From Globisporangium splendens (Eukaryota > Oomycota > Peronosporomycetes > Pythiales > Pythiaceae), in NCBI GenBank assembly GCA_006386115.1, contig VFIW01000126.1, positions 1 through 64,000 on the forward strand: DNA of 64,000 nucleotides, read 5' to 3'. Positions 31,801-43,277 of the stretch are shown here, piece by piece. The position numbers and the translations under genes are program-made. Under the pieces are notes generated by a model. That model saw only the letters and a program-made list of their open reading frames with translations, did no database searches and was not told the origin of the DNA. How positions within the stretch are numbered: the stretch's first letter is position 1; the number at the start of each line of letters is the position of its first letter.

Positions 31801-33052
31801 CCAACAAATCTGCATCCGCACTCGATGCTGTGTTGACGAAGCCTTCGTCGACCATTTCGACGATCACACACACCTGCGCAATATCGCCTCTCGCTAGGCT
31901 GCGCTCCAGTGTCTTCTTGCTCATCAATGGCAAGGAAATCAACTCTTCGACTGAACTTGGAGGATTTTCAATCTTCACGTGACGGATCACATCCACGTCA
32001 CCTTCTTCATTGTAGACCGCGATATTCACAAACTTGCTTGGAGTGTCTTGTGCTTGGACACTCCCTTCGGCATCACCACTTGTACCTTGATCGGGGGTAC
32101 TCAAAACTCTTGGCGAAAAACTTCTCTTGCTGGTCTTCTTCTTCTTGTCTTGGGAAGGGTGTTTGTTCCACTTCCATCCACTCTTGTCAACGCCATCGCG
32201 AACCTTCTCGTCGATGGCAAAGGAGACAGTCTTTTTCTGGCGCCTGACTGCTCCACCTCCGTTCGTCGTCTTCAAAATGGGTGCCACTTGTGAACATGGG
32301 GGGCCATCGCACACCGCAATATCACAAGGGCCATCTGGGATCTCTTCCACAGATGTATACACCCATACCACTTCATCCGTTGTTGTGCAGCACAAGTCAA
32401 CATCGCGTGACTTGGCAACGGAGATCTTCATATTCATCCAGTCAATGCTAGGTTGGTAACGCTTCAACCACGGCATTCCCAGGATGATGTCAAACTTGTC
32501 ATCGAGGTCGAGTAAAATGAACTCGTCTTCACCTCGGAAATCTTCACACTTGATTGCCAAGCGCACCACGCACTTCGGCATCTTCACAGTTGACCCATTT
32601 GCCAACCGGACAATCATCGTCTTCTCTTCATTCGCATCAGGCACAAAGACACCATGCCTGATGATCACTTCATTTCGAACAAAGTTGTTCGACGCACCAG
32701 TGTCAACCAAAGCTCGTAGAGGCGTTGCACTACCGTCTACGTGAACTTTGTGAACGATCAAACTTGACGTTTGACTGACACTCTTCTCACTCACTGTGGA
32801 AACTGCATGTGCTTGATGCACATAGGGGCCAGAGTCCTGTGTCTCCACAACGTCCACAGTCCTCTTTTCCGGGTCAGTAGGAGGCCCCGCCCCTACTGTC
32901 CATTCCCGTTTTTTGGCCCAGGTGACCGCTCGAACCGACGACCGTAAGAACGATCGTGGTTGTTCGAGCGAGCACCTTGTGTCATTTGCCGACCCGGCAA
33001 AGACGCCTTGCAGTTCCGAGCAATGTGACCCGGCTTCCCGCAACGGAAACAC
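28135..33052 (-). pseudogene. pol: Pol of B1, with premature stops and frameshifts
   Basis: Protease ALVDTGASNNFV, RT with WRIVHAFNKLN and an intact YFDDIFVHS, RNase H, HHCC/DDE integrase and a C-terminal chromodomain (RVRWRGYPPSSDTWEP). Breaks relative to copy B2: a TGA in RT near 31247 (CCACAG-TGA), a TAG in the RT connection near 30818 (KKDV-stop), a 7-base deletion in integrase near 29588 and a single missing base near 28359 before the chromodomain. Begins downstream of the gag-pol frameshift signal. Confidence 0.8.
32875..32914 (-). promoter_or_regulatory. -1 ribosomal frameshift signal of B1
   Basis: On the - strand: A-AAA-AAC heptamer (32914-32908) in gag phase, 9-nt spacer, hairpin CAGTAGG/CCTACTG with 10-nt loop. 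The gag TAG stop lies in the 5' arm. Pol continues in the -1 frame (KKREWTVGAG). Confidence 0.75.
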
Positions 33053-33770
33053 TTCCCATCGTTGCGAGGACGCTCATTTCCAGGTGTGGAAATGTACGAG
33101 ATGTCCATGGGCTCGGGACCGTCATGCGCAACATTTGATTGCCGCATTGGTCTCGACGCAAACCCATGGAACTTCGCTTGCTTCATGCTGAACTCTTCTT
33201 GCATCGCACGTTCAATGGCTTCGTCCAGCGTCTTGGGATACTCGCGGAACAATTGGTTCCGAATCGGACCATCGCTCAGACCCGTCATGAACGTCACGAC
33301 TTGCGTCGGAACGTCAATCGGCTCGTCAACGATGCTCGATACCAAGTAACGAGCACGTTGTGCATACGAGTGAAGGTCGAAACGGCCTTGACGAAGCTTG
33401 AGGAACTCGGCGCGCGCACGGAACTCACTCTGTGGAGGTTCAAACGCCTTCTTGAGTTCAGCCTTGAAATGATCGTAGCTGGGGAAGCAGTTTAGATCGG
33501 CTAAACGCTTGCCATACGCCCAGCTCTTCGCACGACCCGCAAGGTTGGACATCGCGAACAACACTTGCTGCGAAGGGTCTCGCAGTTGCCTTGCAGCGAT
33601 GGCTGCATCCAACTCGACGAACCATCGTGAGAGGGGTTCGTTCTCTCCGCCGCGATACGGAGAGACGTCGAGCTTCAGTGGCACCGTCCTGAGTGAGGAA
33701 ACAGGGGTTGCGACCTGCTTCCGGGAGGACATGATCTCGTGGTGCATGAAGCTGACCACCGCGCTCTTCT

Positions 33771-34319
33771 TGTAACGGGGTCACACGCTAAGTTGCACCA
33801 CAGCAACTTAGCTCAATCCGTTGACATTGGACTAAGTCCGCATGCAACTAAAGTTTCCGTACTTAGTGACGAGAAACACCAAAGCAGCCGAGCCATTAGG
33901 TTCGCCGCACTTACTCGAACCACAAAGGTAGCCAAGCTACTCTGATTAGAGGTCGGTCACAGACACGACTCTCATAGGCTAAAACTATATGCTTTTAGAC
34001 CAATTGAATAACACGGCAATCCAGAGCCATTCACTTATGCTCACATTGAAATGAGCGGAAGTGCACTATGCTAGATAGTGAACTAAAGATAACTCAGGGT
34101 GTCCTGCAGAGGGCAACCCCCAACGAATAAACAGTTCCATTTTTACCGCTAACTAAAGTCTTTGGTTATCGACGGTTACTCTATAGAGACCTATAGGTAA
34201 CCGATTGTTGCACTGCAGGAAGCAGGCAACCGCTCTCTGAACAGAGTCCTTGAGAGAAGCGTTGCATACGCTTCCTCACACACGTACCGTGCTGCGTAAC
34301 TCGGAAGTGTCCGGTTACA
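33771..34319 (+). repeat. 5' LTR of element C
   Basis: Starts TGTAACGGGGTCACACG and ends GTGTCCGGTTACA; 549 bp, TG...CA ends. Confidence 0.9.
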
Positions 34320-34391
34320 ACTGGTAGCACTAGTAGTCAATCTACGACCCGGCAGAGGTGACTGCCTGAATCGCTTCCTCAAGGATTCATC

Positions 34392-35552
34392 ATGGCGTCA
34401 ATTGACCCTGCGCAGTTCCCGCACCTCTCGGCTGAACACCGGAGTGTGCTGACCCGAATGGCACAAGCTCTAGGCGACCAAGTCGCGCTAGACGTGCTCT
34501 CGGCGTCGCCGGAACAGCAAATCTTTCGACTCGAGCAGTTCGAGAACTTCTCGAACGCTCAGCGCCTCGAAGGAGAGCGAAGTGCGCAAGCACAAATGCA
34601 AGCCACCGCAAGCTTGACCGCAGAGATGCTGCGCTCAGCTGCTGAGTCGCGCGAAGCGCTCGAGCGAGTGGTATCTGTGGTTGCTGGTGCAGCCACGTCT
34701 TTGTCGAGTGCGGCTGCTGCGCCTCAGACACCCACGTCCCAAACTCCCCGCCCAAGAGCTGTCAAGATTGACGCTCCGAAATTCGATGGTGCGGATGGCG
34801 ACAAGCTCATCCACTGGCTACTCGCCGTGGAGCGTTGCGCCAAGGCTCAGCTCATCGACAGCAACGAGCAGATGGTGTCTTACGCCATCTCGAACCTGCA
34901 CGGTCGAGCGTCGGAATGGGCATTCTCGACGTTGCTCGCCGATGAGTGTGCATTCGACACGTGGGATATTTTCCGTGCGAGAATCACCGCCATGTATCAG
35001 CCTCCGAACAACGAAGTGCTGTTGCAAGGTCGTTTCTTCCCCTTGAGACAAGGGAAGCTCTCGCTGGAACGATACATCCAGGAGATGAGAAGCCTGTGCG
35101 CGGCGATCACGACCAGCCCTTTGCCTGAGTCTGTGAAAGTGCCTGCGTTTCTCAACGGCCTCAACAGTGGATCAGCGCGTCAGGAGTTGTACCGACGCTT
35201 GCCGGCCACGATGGAAGATGCGATCCGCATTGCGCTCGCTGAGCAGCAATCGTTCAGAGTCAGCCGACCTGATTGGAACGCTGGCCACCACAACGGCGCG
35301 CATCACAGCCACCGAGCAGTCACGAATGAGCGGCGCTTCCATGGTCCGACACCAATGGATCTCAGCAGCGCCGAAGTGACCTGCTTTAATTGTGGCAAGC
35401 GAGGACACTATCAGTCGAAGTGTCCCGCTCCAAGGCAGCCCGCTCCTCGCACTGGAAATCAGGCGAGGGACTACCAAACGCCGCGCGGCAACCACGCTCA
35501 CCGAGGTGGCAGATCCGCTGTGGCAAGAAAGGGAAACGGAATGTCTCAGTAG
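34392..35552 (+). CDS. gag: Gag of element C, 386 aa
   Basis: Intact Gag with a coiled N-terminal region, capsid part (ISNLHGRASEWAFSTLLAD, then FPLRQGKLSLERYIQEM) and zinc knuckle CFNCGKRGHYQSKC near residue 335. The start ATG is 70 bases after the PBS. It ends at a TAG that lies in the 5' arm of the frameshift hairpin. Somewhat longer than Gag of A and B because of an Ala/Thr-rich N-terminal stretch (about 95-120). Expected to form particles and bind element RNA. Confidence 0.85.
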   Translation: MASIDPAQFPHLSAEHRSVLTRMAQALGDQVALDVLSASPEQQIFRLEQFENFSNAQRLEGERSAQAQMQATASLTAEMLRSAAESREALERVVSVVAGAATSLSSAAAAPQTPTSQTPRPRAVKIDAPKFDGADGDKLIHWLLAVERCAKAQLIDSNEQMVSYAISNLHGRASEWAFSTLLADECAFDTWDIFRARITAMYQPPNNEVLLQGRFFPLRQGKLSLERYIQEMRSLCAAITTSPLPESVKVPAFLNGLNSGSARQELYRRLPATMEDAIRIALAEQQSFRVSRPDWNAGHHNGAHHSHRAVTNERRFHGPTPMDLSSAEVTCFNCGKRGHYQSKCPAPRQPAPRTGNQARDYQTPRGNHAHRGGRSAVARKGNGMSQ

Positions 35553-35573
35553 AAGCGGGACGCTCTACTGAGA
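35531..35573 (+). promoter_or_regulatory. -1 ribosomal frameshift signal of C
   Basis: G-GGA-AAC heptamer (35531-35537) in gag phase, 6-nt spacer, perfect 10-bp hairpin TCTCAGTAGA/TCTACTGAGA with a 10-nt loop. Gag stop TAG (35550-35552) is in the 5' arm; pol is open in the -1 frame across the site. Confidence 0.8.
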
Positions 35574-37368
35574 CAGACTCTATAGCTTCGGCGTCGTCGA
35601 CTACTAGAGTTGTGCAGATGGGAAGCTTAGTCCCAGGAGCTCTTGGCAACAAGGCTCCGAGTGAGATGTTGGTATATAGCGCCGATGTGAAGGGCTATGA
35701 GAAGAAAATGACGGTTCTTGTTGACTGCGGTGCGTCACAGAACTTCGTCTCTAAGTCAGCTCTGAAAAAGAGTCTGCAAGCGTATGAGCGACTTGTCCAC
35801 AGTGGCAAGCGCGAGAAGATGATCGTACGTCTGGCCGATGGGTCGACAGTACACACTGAAGGGGTTCAAGTCGAACTCTCTTTCAGTTTTTGCAACTTTG
35901 TCTGCAAAGAAACGTTCGTGGTACTAGCGATGGGGTCGAAGTACGACCTCATCCTAGGGATGCCTTGGCTGGCGAAACATCAGCCTTGGGTCGATTGGCG
36001 AGCACGCACAATCGGGAGCTCCACCCCTTCCTCTGATGAAGAGCGAAGGTTGCGGGAAAATTTCCACGCAATGGATGCGAGCTTTGAACACGCTGTGGCA
36101 GGGAGCCCAGCTAGAAGACACGCGGTGGCAGCGAGCCCCACTTCAAACACTCACGCTGTGGCAGGGAGCCCAGCTAGAACATGCGCTGAGACAGGGAGCC
36201 CAGCAAAGAGATCAACTGCGGCAGGTAGCCCAGTTAGTGCGGAAGCGCCAGAAAGTCCAGACATGGACACTGGTGCGCAAGTGTGCGGCTCCAGAGCACC
36301 CGAGCCAGCCCCCGCAAGTGACAGCGACAGTACAGGTGTACACGCGTCAGCAAGCTCGTACCACCCTGACGGTGCAGTACTGGAGCTCAGAACCGCGAGG
36401 TCGCGTGTTCGCATCAACCGACGAGGGCGACGCAAGTTGTCAGCTCGCGAGAGAGACAGTGCATTGGCATCTGTTGCTGAGGAAACGGCCGCCTCGCATA
36501 TGATTGCCCCATCCTCAATGCAGCTGCAACTTCGCTGCGCGCCTTCGACAGGATCTCGGATCCGTCGATAGATCGCGCTCACGTTGACGTGGCGCTCAGA
36601 TGCGCGAAGCGCAGTCCGGAAGCAAACGCATCAGACGAAGTGTTCTTCGCTGAATTTGCGGCGCTCCATGAGCTGCCGAGTACCGCTGAGGCGATTGTAT
36701 CCCTCGAAGAAATGAGCTATGAACTCTTTCTTACGGATCTAGAGCGTGATCAGATCCGCGAGATCGTCGTTCCGACTGCGTTCACGCGTAGCGAACTATG
36801 CACCTCGTCCACTGCGGATGAGAGTGTTTTGGGGTCAGACAAACAGAAACGGTTTGCTGCTCAGGATTGGGACGCCGTGAAAGGCAGTCCATACTTTGAC
36901 TTATTGTGGGAGTTCAAAGATGTCTTCCCCGACAAAGTGCCAAGTGCCCTGCCCGTTGATCGTGGCATACGGCACGAGATTGACCTCGAGCCCGGGAGCA
37001 AATATTGCGTGACCAGACAATGGCCGCTGCCCCGCGAGCAGGTTGAGGCAATCGACGAGTTCTTCGCGAAACGAGCCCTCGCCGGTCATGTGAGAGAAAG
37101 CAAATCTCCACATAGCTCACCCACGTTTTGTGTGCGGAAAGCAACTGGTGGCTGGCGCATTGTTCACGCTTTCAACAAGCTGAACGCCGCCACCATTCCG
37201 GCGCAAACGCCGATCCCAAGGAAGGATGTCTTGATCGACTCCATGGGCAGCTCGACAGTGTTCTCCGCACTGGATCTGATGGATGGGTTCTATCAGATCC
37301 TCATGCGAGAGAGTGACGTTCCCTTGACGGCAGTAAGCACACCCAGCGGGATGCTGTGGGAGTGGCTC

Positions 37369-38016
37369 TGTAATGGGCCATAACCAGCCATTACATGAAG
37401 GTGGATCTGTCCACAGATCTAGTCTGCCACACCACCTTCAGCGTGCATTGTGGAGACACAAATAACAAAGGGATTACAGTAAGACAGTCCCCACATGCAC
37501 GTGTGACGTCATTCGATGACGTCACGAGTGTTCTCTGTGCTGATCAGTGCAGAATGTTGTTCTCATGTACTAATCAGTACTGTGCAATGACATCCATGTA
37601 CTAATCAAGTACTGAGTGATGGTTCCTGCTTGGGAAACTGGACTGGCGACGAGACCGACGTGTCTCTGCCACCTGGAATGAGTGGCGCGAGCCAATCACT
37701 TTGCAGGGATTTTATACAAGACTTGAAGTTCAAGCTTCAAGAATATCCCGTAGGTTCAACCTCAGTGTACCCAAGGTTTTATATATCAGATTCATAGGTT
37801 TTATTGTGTATATTTAGGTTTTAGTTATAAAACCTGTAGGATCCCTTGGGGTTCATTTGTAAGTAGCGACAGGAACCATAACCATTTTCAATTCAGTTGC
37901 AATTTTTCCTCCAAGCCCTCAAGTCTTCTTCCTCCCTCCAAGTCGGGAGATCGCTTCCTCTGGCACAAGCGTGTGTGCTGTGTTTGAGGGACTGTTGTGA
38001 ACAGCGCCCTCTTACA
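37369..38016 (+). repeat. Solo LTR of family B inside the RT of C
   Basis: Complete 648-bp LTR in + orientation, TGTAATGGGCC...CTCTTACA, flanked by GGCTC and CGCTC, a 5-bp target duplication with one change. Removing LTR plus one repeat restores the phase of the surrounding RT frame. Long LTR form with two TGACGTCA sites (37504-37511, 37517-37524). Confidence 0.85.
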
Positions 38017-40124
38017 CGCTCGTTATGCCGCAAGGTTTGAGGAATGCACCAGCGACGTTCAATCGTCTGGTAACGCATCTTCTGCGTCCTCATCGTGCGT
38101 ATGCACCGAGCTATTTCGACGGCATCTTCGTGCACAGTCGTGCCGAAGGAGATCTCAGTGCCGTTGACGTGCACAAGAGACATTTGCGCTCAGTGTTGCA
38201 GTGCTTACGAGACAACAGTCTGTATCGCAACCTGAAGAAATGCATCTTTGGCGCCTCAGAGATACCGATCCTGGGCTGCTATGTTGGCAAAGCTGGCGTC
38301 CGCGCGGACCCAGAGAAGATCAAGGCGATCGCCGACTGGCCGATCCCAAAGAACGTCAAGGACTTGCGCAAGTGGCTTGGCTTGGCAAATTACTTGCACA
38401 AGTGCAGCCACAACTATGCGGCAAGAGTCCGTCCGCTCACGCATCTCTTGAAAAAGGATGTCGAGTGGGACTGGACGAATGATGTCATGAATGCATTCAT
38501 TGACGTGAAGGAGTCGCTAGTTCGCGCTCCTGTCCTGGCGTTGCCGGACCACACGAAAGCCTTCAGTGTCGTGTGCGATGCCAGCGATTTTGCAATTGGC
38601 TGTGCGCTGATGCAGAAGGATGATGACGGCCATGAGCGCGTCGTATCATACCAAAGCAGACTGCTTAAGGCAGCTGAAAAGAATTACCCTGTGCACGACA
38701 AGGAGCTGCTTGCGATCAAGTACGCCCTCTTGAAGTTCAGGGTCCACCTTTTGGGTGCGACACTGTTCGTTGTGTACACGGATCACGCGTCCTTGCGGAC
38801 CGCGATTAATTCCCCCCATTTATCGCAGCGAATGGCGCGATGGCTTGCTTTCTTCTCCGAGTTCAACTTTCGGGTCGAATACAAGCCGGGAAAGGAAAAT
38901 GTTCTGGCGGACGCGCTCTCGCGCCGTCCAGATTACGAGTCGAGCGCTGACAGCAGCTCTGACGCCCTGTGTTTGGAGCGCACTCCTGATCTCATGCATC
39001 TGAGCATCAGTCGAGTGCAAACAAAGCTCAAGGACAACATTCAGTCGCTTTATCCAAAGGACGATGAATGTCGCTTGTTGATTGCTCACTTTGACGGCTC
39101 GTCCAAAGAGTCATTGCCTGCCAAACTCGAGTCAAAGCTTGCTCGGTTTAGTTATCACGACGGGTTGTTGTGGCATCGACTGTCCAACTTTGATTACCCG
39201 CGTGTGTATGTACCGCATGACCAGGATCTGAAACTTTCGATCCTGCATGAGTTTCACGATGCACCAGCGAGTGGGCATCTCGGACGTGAAAAGACCTTCT
39301 TGCAAATGTCCAATGTGTTTTGGTGGCCACACCAGTACAAATGGGTGGCCAATTATGTACGCTCATGCGAGCAGTGCCAGCGCGTGAAGCCTGCGGGCAA
39401 GAACAAAGCGCCGCTGCATCCGCTGCCGATTCCGCAAGACTGCTGGAAGTCGGTCAGCATGGATTTCGTCTTCGGTTTCCCGGAAGACAAGACGCGCAAC
39501 ACAGGCGTCGTCGTGTTCGTCGATCGACTGAGCAAAATGGTGCATGTTGCACCCGTGCGCAAGCATGTCACTGCGCAAGAGACGGCGTGCCTATTTTTAG
39601 AGCACGTGTTCCGCTATCACGGCTTGCCCGAGTCTATTGTATCAGACCGGGACCCGCGTTTTACCGCTGCTTTTTGGCGCGAACTCTTTCGCCTGCTCGG
39701 CACAGATCTGGCGTTGTCCACTGCCGATCACCCCGAGACAGACGGGCAAACCAAGCGCGTGAACCGTGTCGTTGAGGATATTCTTCGCAGCATCGCTGTC
39801 GATCATCCCCGCGACTGGAGCCGCTGGCTGCCGTACGCCGAGTTTGCTATAAATAGCAGCGAGCACGCCTCTACGGCCGTGACTCCGTTCTATTTTAACT
39901 CGCTGCGGCACCCGCGCGTACCCGCCACTCTGTTCGAGGGCGTCGAACGTTCTGTGGTGGGAGGGCAACTCGCTGCGCTCGATGTGAGCGCGCGATCTCC
40001 GTCACCGGACGTGGCGTCGACCGCTCACGTGGACGCGCGCGATCGCACAGGCGGCGCATCGCGTTCCGAATCTGTCACGGTCTTACCGGACAGCACGCAG
40101 AGTATTGACATGTCGGGCACGGAA

Positions 40125-40236
40125 CTGAGTTACGGTACACGTGTCCCTAAAGATGGATCACCCACGGTACTGAGTTACGGTACTCGTGTCCCTATAGATG
40201 ACTCTTCCACGGTACCGAGTTACGTTACTCGTGCTA
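40125..40236 (+). repeat. 45-bp tandem repeat in C pol
   Basis: Two full and one partial unit encoding LSYGTRVPKDGSPTV, LSYGTRVPIDDSSTV and PSYVTRAK between integrase and chromodomain; period 45 bases. Confidence 0.7.
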
Positions 40237-40725
40237 AAAATAGCCAGTCTCAGACGGAATCAGGCGACTGCTCGTGTGAGCGTCAGCCACGAATGGAAGG
40301 ACGCGCGGTGTCACACACCGGCGCAGAAATAGATCTCTCTGGAGCACGCGCTGCGAGAGCAACGACAAAGCAAGACAAAGCCGTCGCGGCAGCGCGGCAA
40401 TTTGTCGATGAGCGCGCAGCATTGTTGCGTCGCGTACGCGACCAACTAGCTGCTGCGCAAGACAAGCAGAAGCTCTACGCCGATAAATCGGGTAGAAAGA
40501 ACAAACAAACGTTTTGTGTGGGTGATAAAGTGCTTTTGAGCATTAAAAACCTACCAAACGATGCAGTCACAACGCTCCCCAGCGGGAGTAAGTTGTTGCC
40601 ACGATTCATCGGGCCATACACTGTTGTGGAGAAGATTGGAGACTTGAATTACAAGCTCGATCTCCCAACGAGAATGGCAACGCACCCCGTGTTCTACGTG
40701 GGTTTGCTGAAACGCTACCATGACG

Positions 40726-42267
40726 CTACTGTGGATTCTTATCCCAGTGCGGGAGCACGTCGGTCTCATCAGGGGGCTCAGACGCCGCCCATCGAGACAC
40801 GAGCGCGTTGTGCCTCTCCCAAAGCGTCTTCACTCGCGGAGCGTACCTCGCGTGGAAGTGCTTCCCGCGGACATGGTACTCCTCCAGCATCTGACGAGCT
40901 TCCTTCAGCTCCGTCTCAAGCGCTGTCACCCTCCGCTTTAAAAGCGAGGTTTCGTCCAGATATTGCTGGCGAAGGATACGGACGTCTTGTTGTAGCGCCC
41001 CCAAAGACAATGCGTTCGCGTGAACCATCTGAACCATCGCATCTGGTGCAACCACCGATGCTGAAGCGAAGTAGGGCGCCACCTGTCCCGCTGATTGACA
41101 AGCAGGGACAGCGCCACTACCATGTTGAGCGCCTGCTGCGTGTGCAGCGGCGGAAGGGGAACACCCACTACCTTGTGAAGTGGCGTGGGTACGATGTGTC
41201 GCAGAGCTCGTGGGAGCCTGCTGAGCGTCTTCGCGAAGACGTTCCGGATCTTGTTGACGCCTTTGAGGCGCAACTGAGGGACTGTCATTCGCGCGAGTAA
41301 TTTGTCGCCTGTTACCAGCGCGACCACCGCTCGCAGAGGCGTGCCACCGCCCTGCTTGGAGCGAAACAGACGAACACGGTCAACTGCAAATTGCATACGT
41401 TGACTGCGTTGCGCTGTCGGATCGGTAGACACTGTGCGAGTGCTACCTCCCTTAATTTTATTGATGCACGACATGAAGTCGGCATCGTACTCTTCTTCCG
41501 TCTCTCCAACAAAGAGGACGACTGGGATCGGGTGAATACGCAATTCCCCATTTTCATCCCGCAATCGCTTTTCACGCCAATTTTTAAATTGAGCGTCATA
41601 GTCCCGCGCACAAAGTCTGGCTCTCGCGAGCAGATTCGATGCGGTCTTGCCAGCCGGCCATAGTTCTGGCGGCGGCATTTCGGGCAGTGAGTACTTGAGC
41701 TCATCGTGAACGATAGCTCGCACTCCTGCCTCTTCGTTTGTAATGAGGACTTCGTGCTTCCTCTTACGATTGTTGACAGCCTCAACGGCGTCATTTTCCT
41801 CCTTCGTCCGATAAATCGAGACGTTTGCCGAGGGATTTCGTTCCAACTCGTGCAGTTCGGGGCTACCGCTCCCGTAACGTAGCTCCTCATACTCGACCCA
41901 CTCGTCGATGGAGTCGCGCCTCAGGGTGATGTCTTCCTCTTCCCCCCCCTTCCTCGGGTGAGTACTCTTGGTAGTCGACTGCCGTGTCGTCATCGACGTC
42001 GCATGCCCTGCTCATCGGCTTGATGGCAGGGAAATCACCAAATTGTAGCTCACTGACACCGTCAGGAGCAGCCTTCGATTGAGTCGACTCGACGTCGCTC
42101 ATGCTCACGTCTACTGTGGAAGTCGTGATCTCAGCGGCAGCGCGTTGTTTTGCGCTTGCCGCCTCGCGCTTCTCAGCGTCGAGCTTCTGCAGTCTTTGAA
42201 CGAGTCCTTCTGCAGGACCGCTCGCGCTTCGGGCGATCTTTTCGCGCACCGATTTGTTCGTCGCCAT
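40726..42267 (-). pseudogene. Antisense ORF of element C, frameshifted
   Basis: Counterpart of the antisense ORFs in A and B, in three phases. The first segment starts at ATG 42267 (MATNKSVREKIARSASG) and loses phase at a run of eight G (plus-strand C run 41942-41949). The second (about 41940-41080) has the basic NNRKRKHEVLI patch and RDYDAQFKNWREKRL, then PVVLFVGETEEEYDADF. The third (about 41080-40726) is the coiled coil (ALQQDVRILRQQYLDETSL, VTALETELKEARQML). The last 575 bases overlap the chromodomain part of pol. In-frame alternatives further upstream reach 42387. The G-run shift could be a sequencing error, the second one looks genuine. Confidence 0.65.
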
Positions 42268-42432
42268 CACGTGTGCGTTCACACTTGTGATAAAACGATG
42301 CTTTTCGGAGAGATTTGCACGCGCGTTCGCTGTGCCTCTCCCGAAGAATACTGAGCACGACCTCGTGCGTCGAAGCGCGACCACCACACTTTCGAAACAA
42401 CTCCCGTGTTTCGCACTTTAGGTGGGGGGTGG

Positions 42433-42981
42433 TGTAACGGGGTCACACGCTAAGTTGCACTACAGCAACTTAGCTCAATCTGTTGACATTGGACTAAGTC
42501 CGCATGCAACTAAAGTTTCCGTACTTAGTGACGAGAAACACCAAAGCAGCCGAGCCATTAGGTTCGCCGCACTTACTCGAACCACAAAGGTAGCCAAGCT
42601 ACTCTGATTAGAGGTCGGTCACAGACACGACTCTCATAGGCTAAAACTATATGCTTTTAGACCAATTGAATAACACGGCAATTCAGAGCCATTCACTTAT
42701 GTTCACATTGAAATGAGCGGAAGTTCACTATGCTAGATAGTGAACTAAAGATAACTCAGGGTGTCCTGCAGAGGGCAACCCCCAACGAATAAACAGTTCC
42801 ATTTTTACCGCTAACTAAAGTCTTTGGTTATCGACGGTTACTCTATAGAGACCTATAGGTAACCGATTGTTGCACTGCAGGAAGCAGGCAATAGCTCTCG
42901 GAACAGAGTCCTTGAGAGAAGCGTTGCATACGCTTCCTCACACACGTACCGTGCTGCGTAACTCGGAAGTGTCCGGTTACA
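42433..42981 (+). repeat. 3' LTR of element C
   Basis: 549 bp, same ends as the 5' LTR, directly preceded by the G-rich PPT. Confidence 0.9.
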
Positions 42982-43277
42982 CTTCTGGTCCTCCGGAGAT
43001 GCCGATCGAAGCAGACTGACCACAGCAGCCTCTCCGATGACATGTCGCGTGCGCTCAAGCGCCATCCACTCATGAGAAGACAGATGAGGGAAACCCTCAA
43101 TAGTCAACTCGACAGTTTCCGGTACTGCTGGACCGAGTGGGGTTCCTGTAGCATCCATGTTCCGAACAAGGATGCTCGCAGGGTGTTGGACAGGAATGCG
43201 CGACGTGCTTAAAGCCACGTCGTCAAACCTCTTCACTTCACTGGGTCGTTGGAAGGACCGCTCGAAGTGCTACCAGG

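Larger units (their letters stand above)
35390..41300 (+). pseudogene. pol: Pol of element C: defective, interrupted by a solo B LTR
   Basis: Protease region reads VLVDCGASQNFVSK (Cys where DTG/DSG is usual). A degenerate AGSPA-type repeat follows (36085-36245) and the phase changes between 36571 and 36589. RT (KYCVTRQWPLPREQVEAID, TPSGMLWEWL) is split at 37369 by a solo LTR, and resumes in matching phase at 38022. The catalytic box is YFDGIFVHS instead of YFDD, so polymerase is inactive. RNase H, HHCC/DDE integrase (SVSMDFVFGFP, HPETDGQTKRVNR) and chromodomain (LVKWRGYDVSQSSWEP) follow in one 1,091-codon frame. Between integrase and chromodomain a 15-residue unit LSYGTRVP... repeats. Confidence 0.85.
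33771..42981 (+). mobile_element. Family C: Ty3/gypsy chromovirus-type element nested in B1 gag
   Basis: LTRs of 549 bp (33771-34319, 42433-42981) differing at about eight sites by eye, target duplication CTTCT on both sides (33766-33770, 42982-42986). PBS TGGTAGCAC at 34322, PPT AGGTGGGGGGTGG at 42420-42432. Carries gag, broken pol, an antisense ORF and a solo LTR of family B in RT. A solo LTR of C with the same CTTCT flanks sits at the identical position of copy B2. Confidence 0.9.
32893..43158 (-). pseudogene. gag: Gag of B1, split by the insertion of element C
   Basis: N-terminal part 43158-42987 (starts MDATGTPLGPAVPETVE) and main part 33770-32893. The two parts sum to 1,050 nt with no frame break, giving 349 aa like Gag of A. 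It has the capsid helices (MSNLAGRAKSWAYGKRL) and the zinc knuckle CFRCGKPGHIARNC, then the basic RRFERSPGPKNGNGQ end that overlaps the frameshift signal. The only lesion is the 9.2-kb insertion with its CTTCT duplication. Confidence 0.8.

Noticed and set aside
37893..38183. 96-codon - strand frame spanning the solo B LTR end and RT of C
   Set aside because: Crosses an insertion boundary and has no domain; chance frame.
40000..40240. CRISPR-like array
   Set aside because: The repeats are contiguous 45-bp coding units without spacers, and the genome is eukaryotic.
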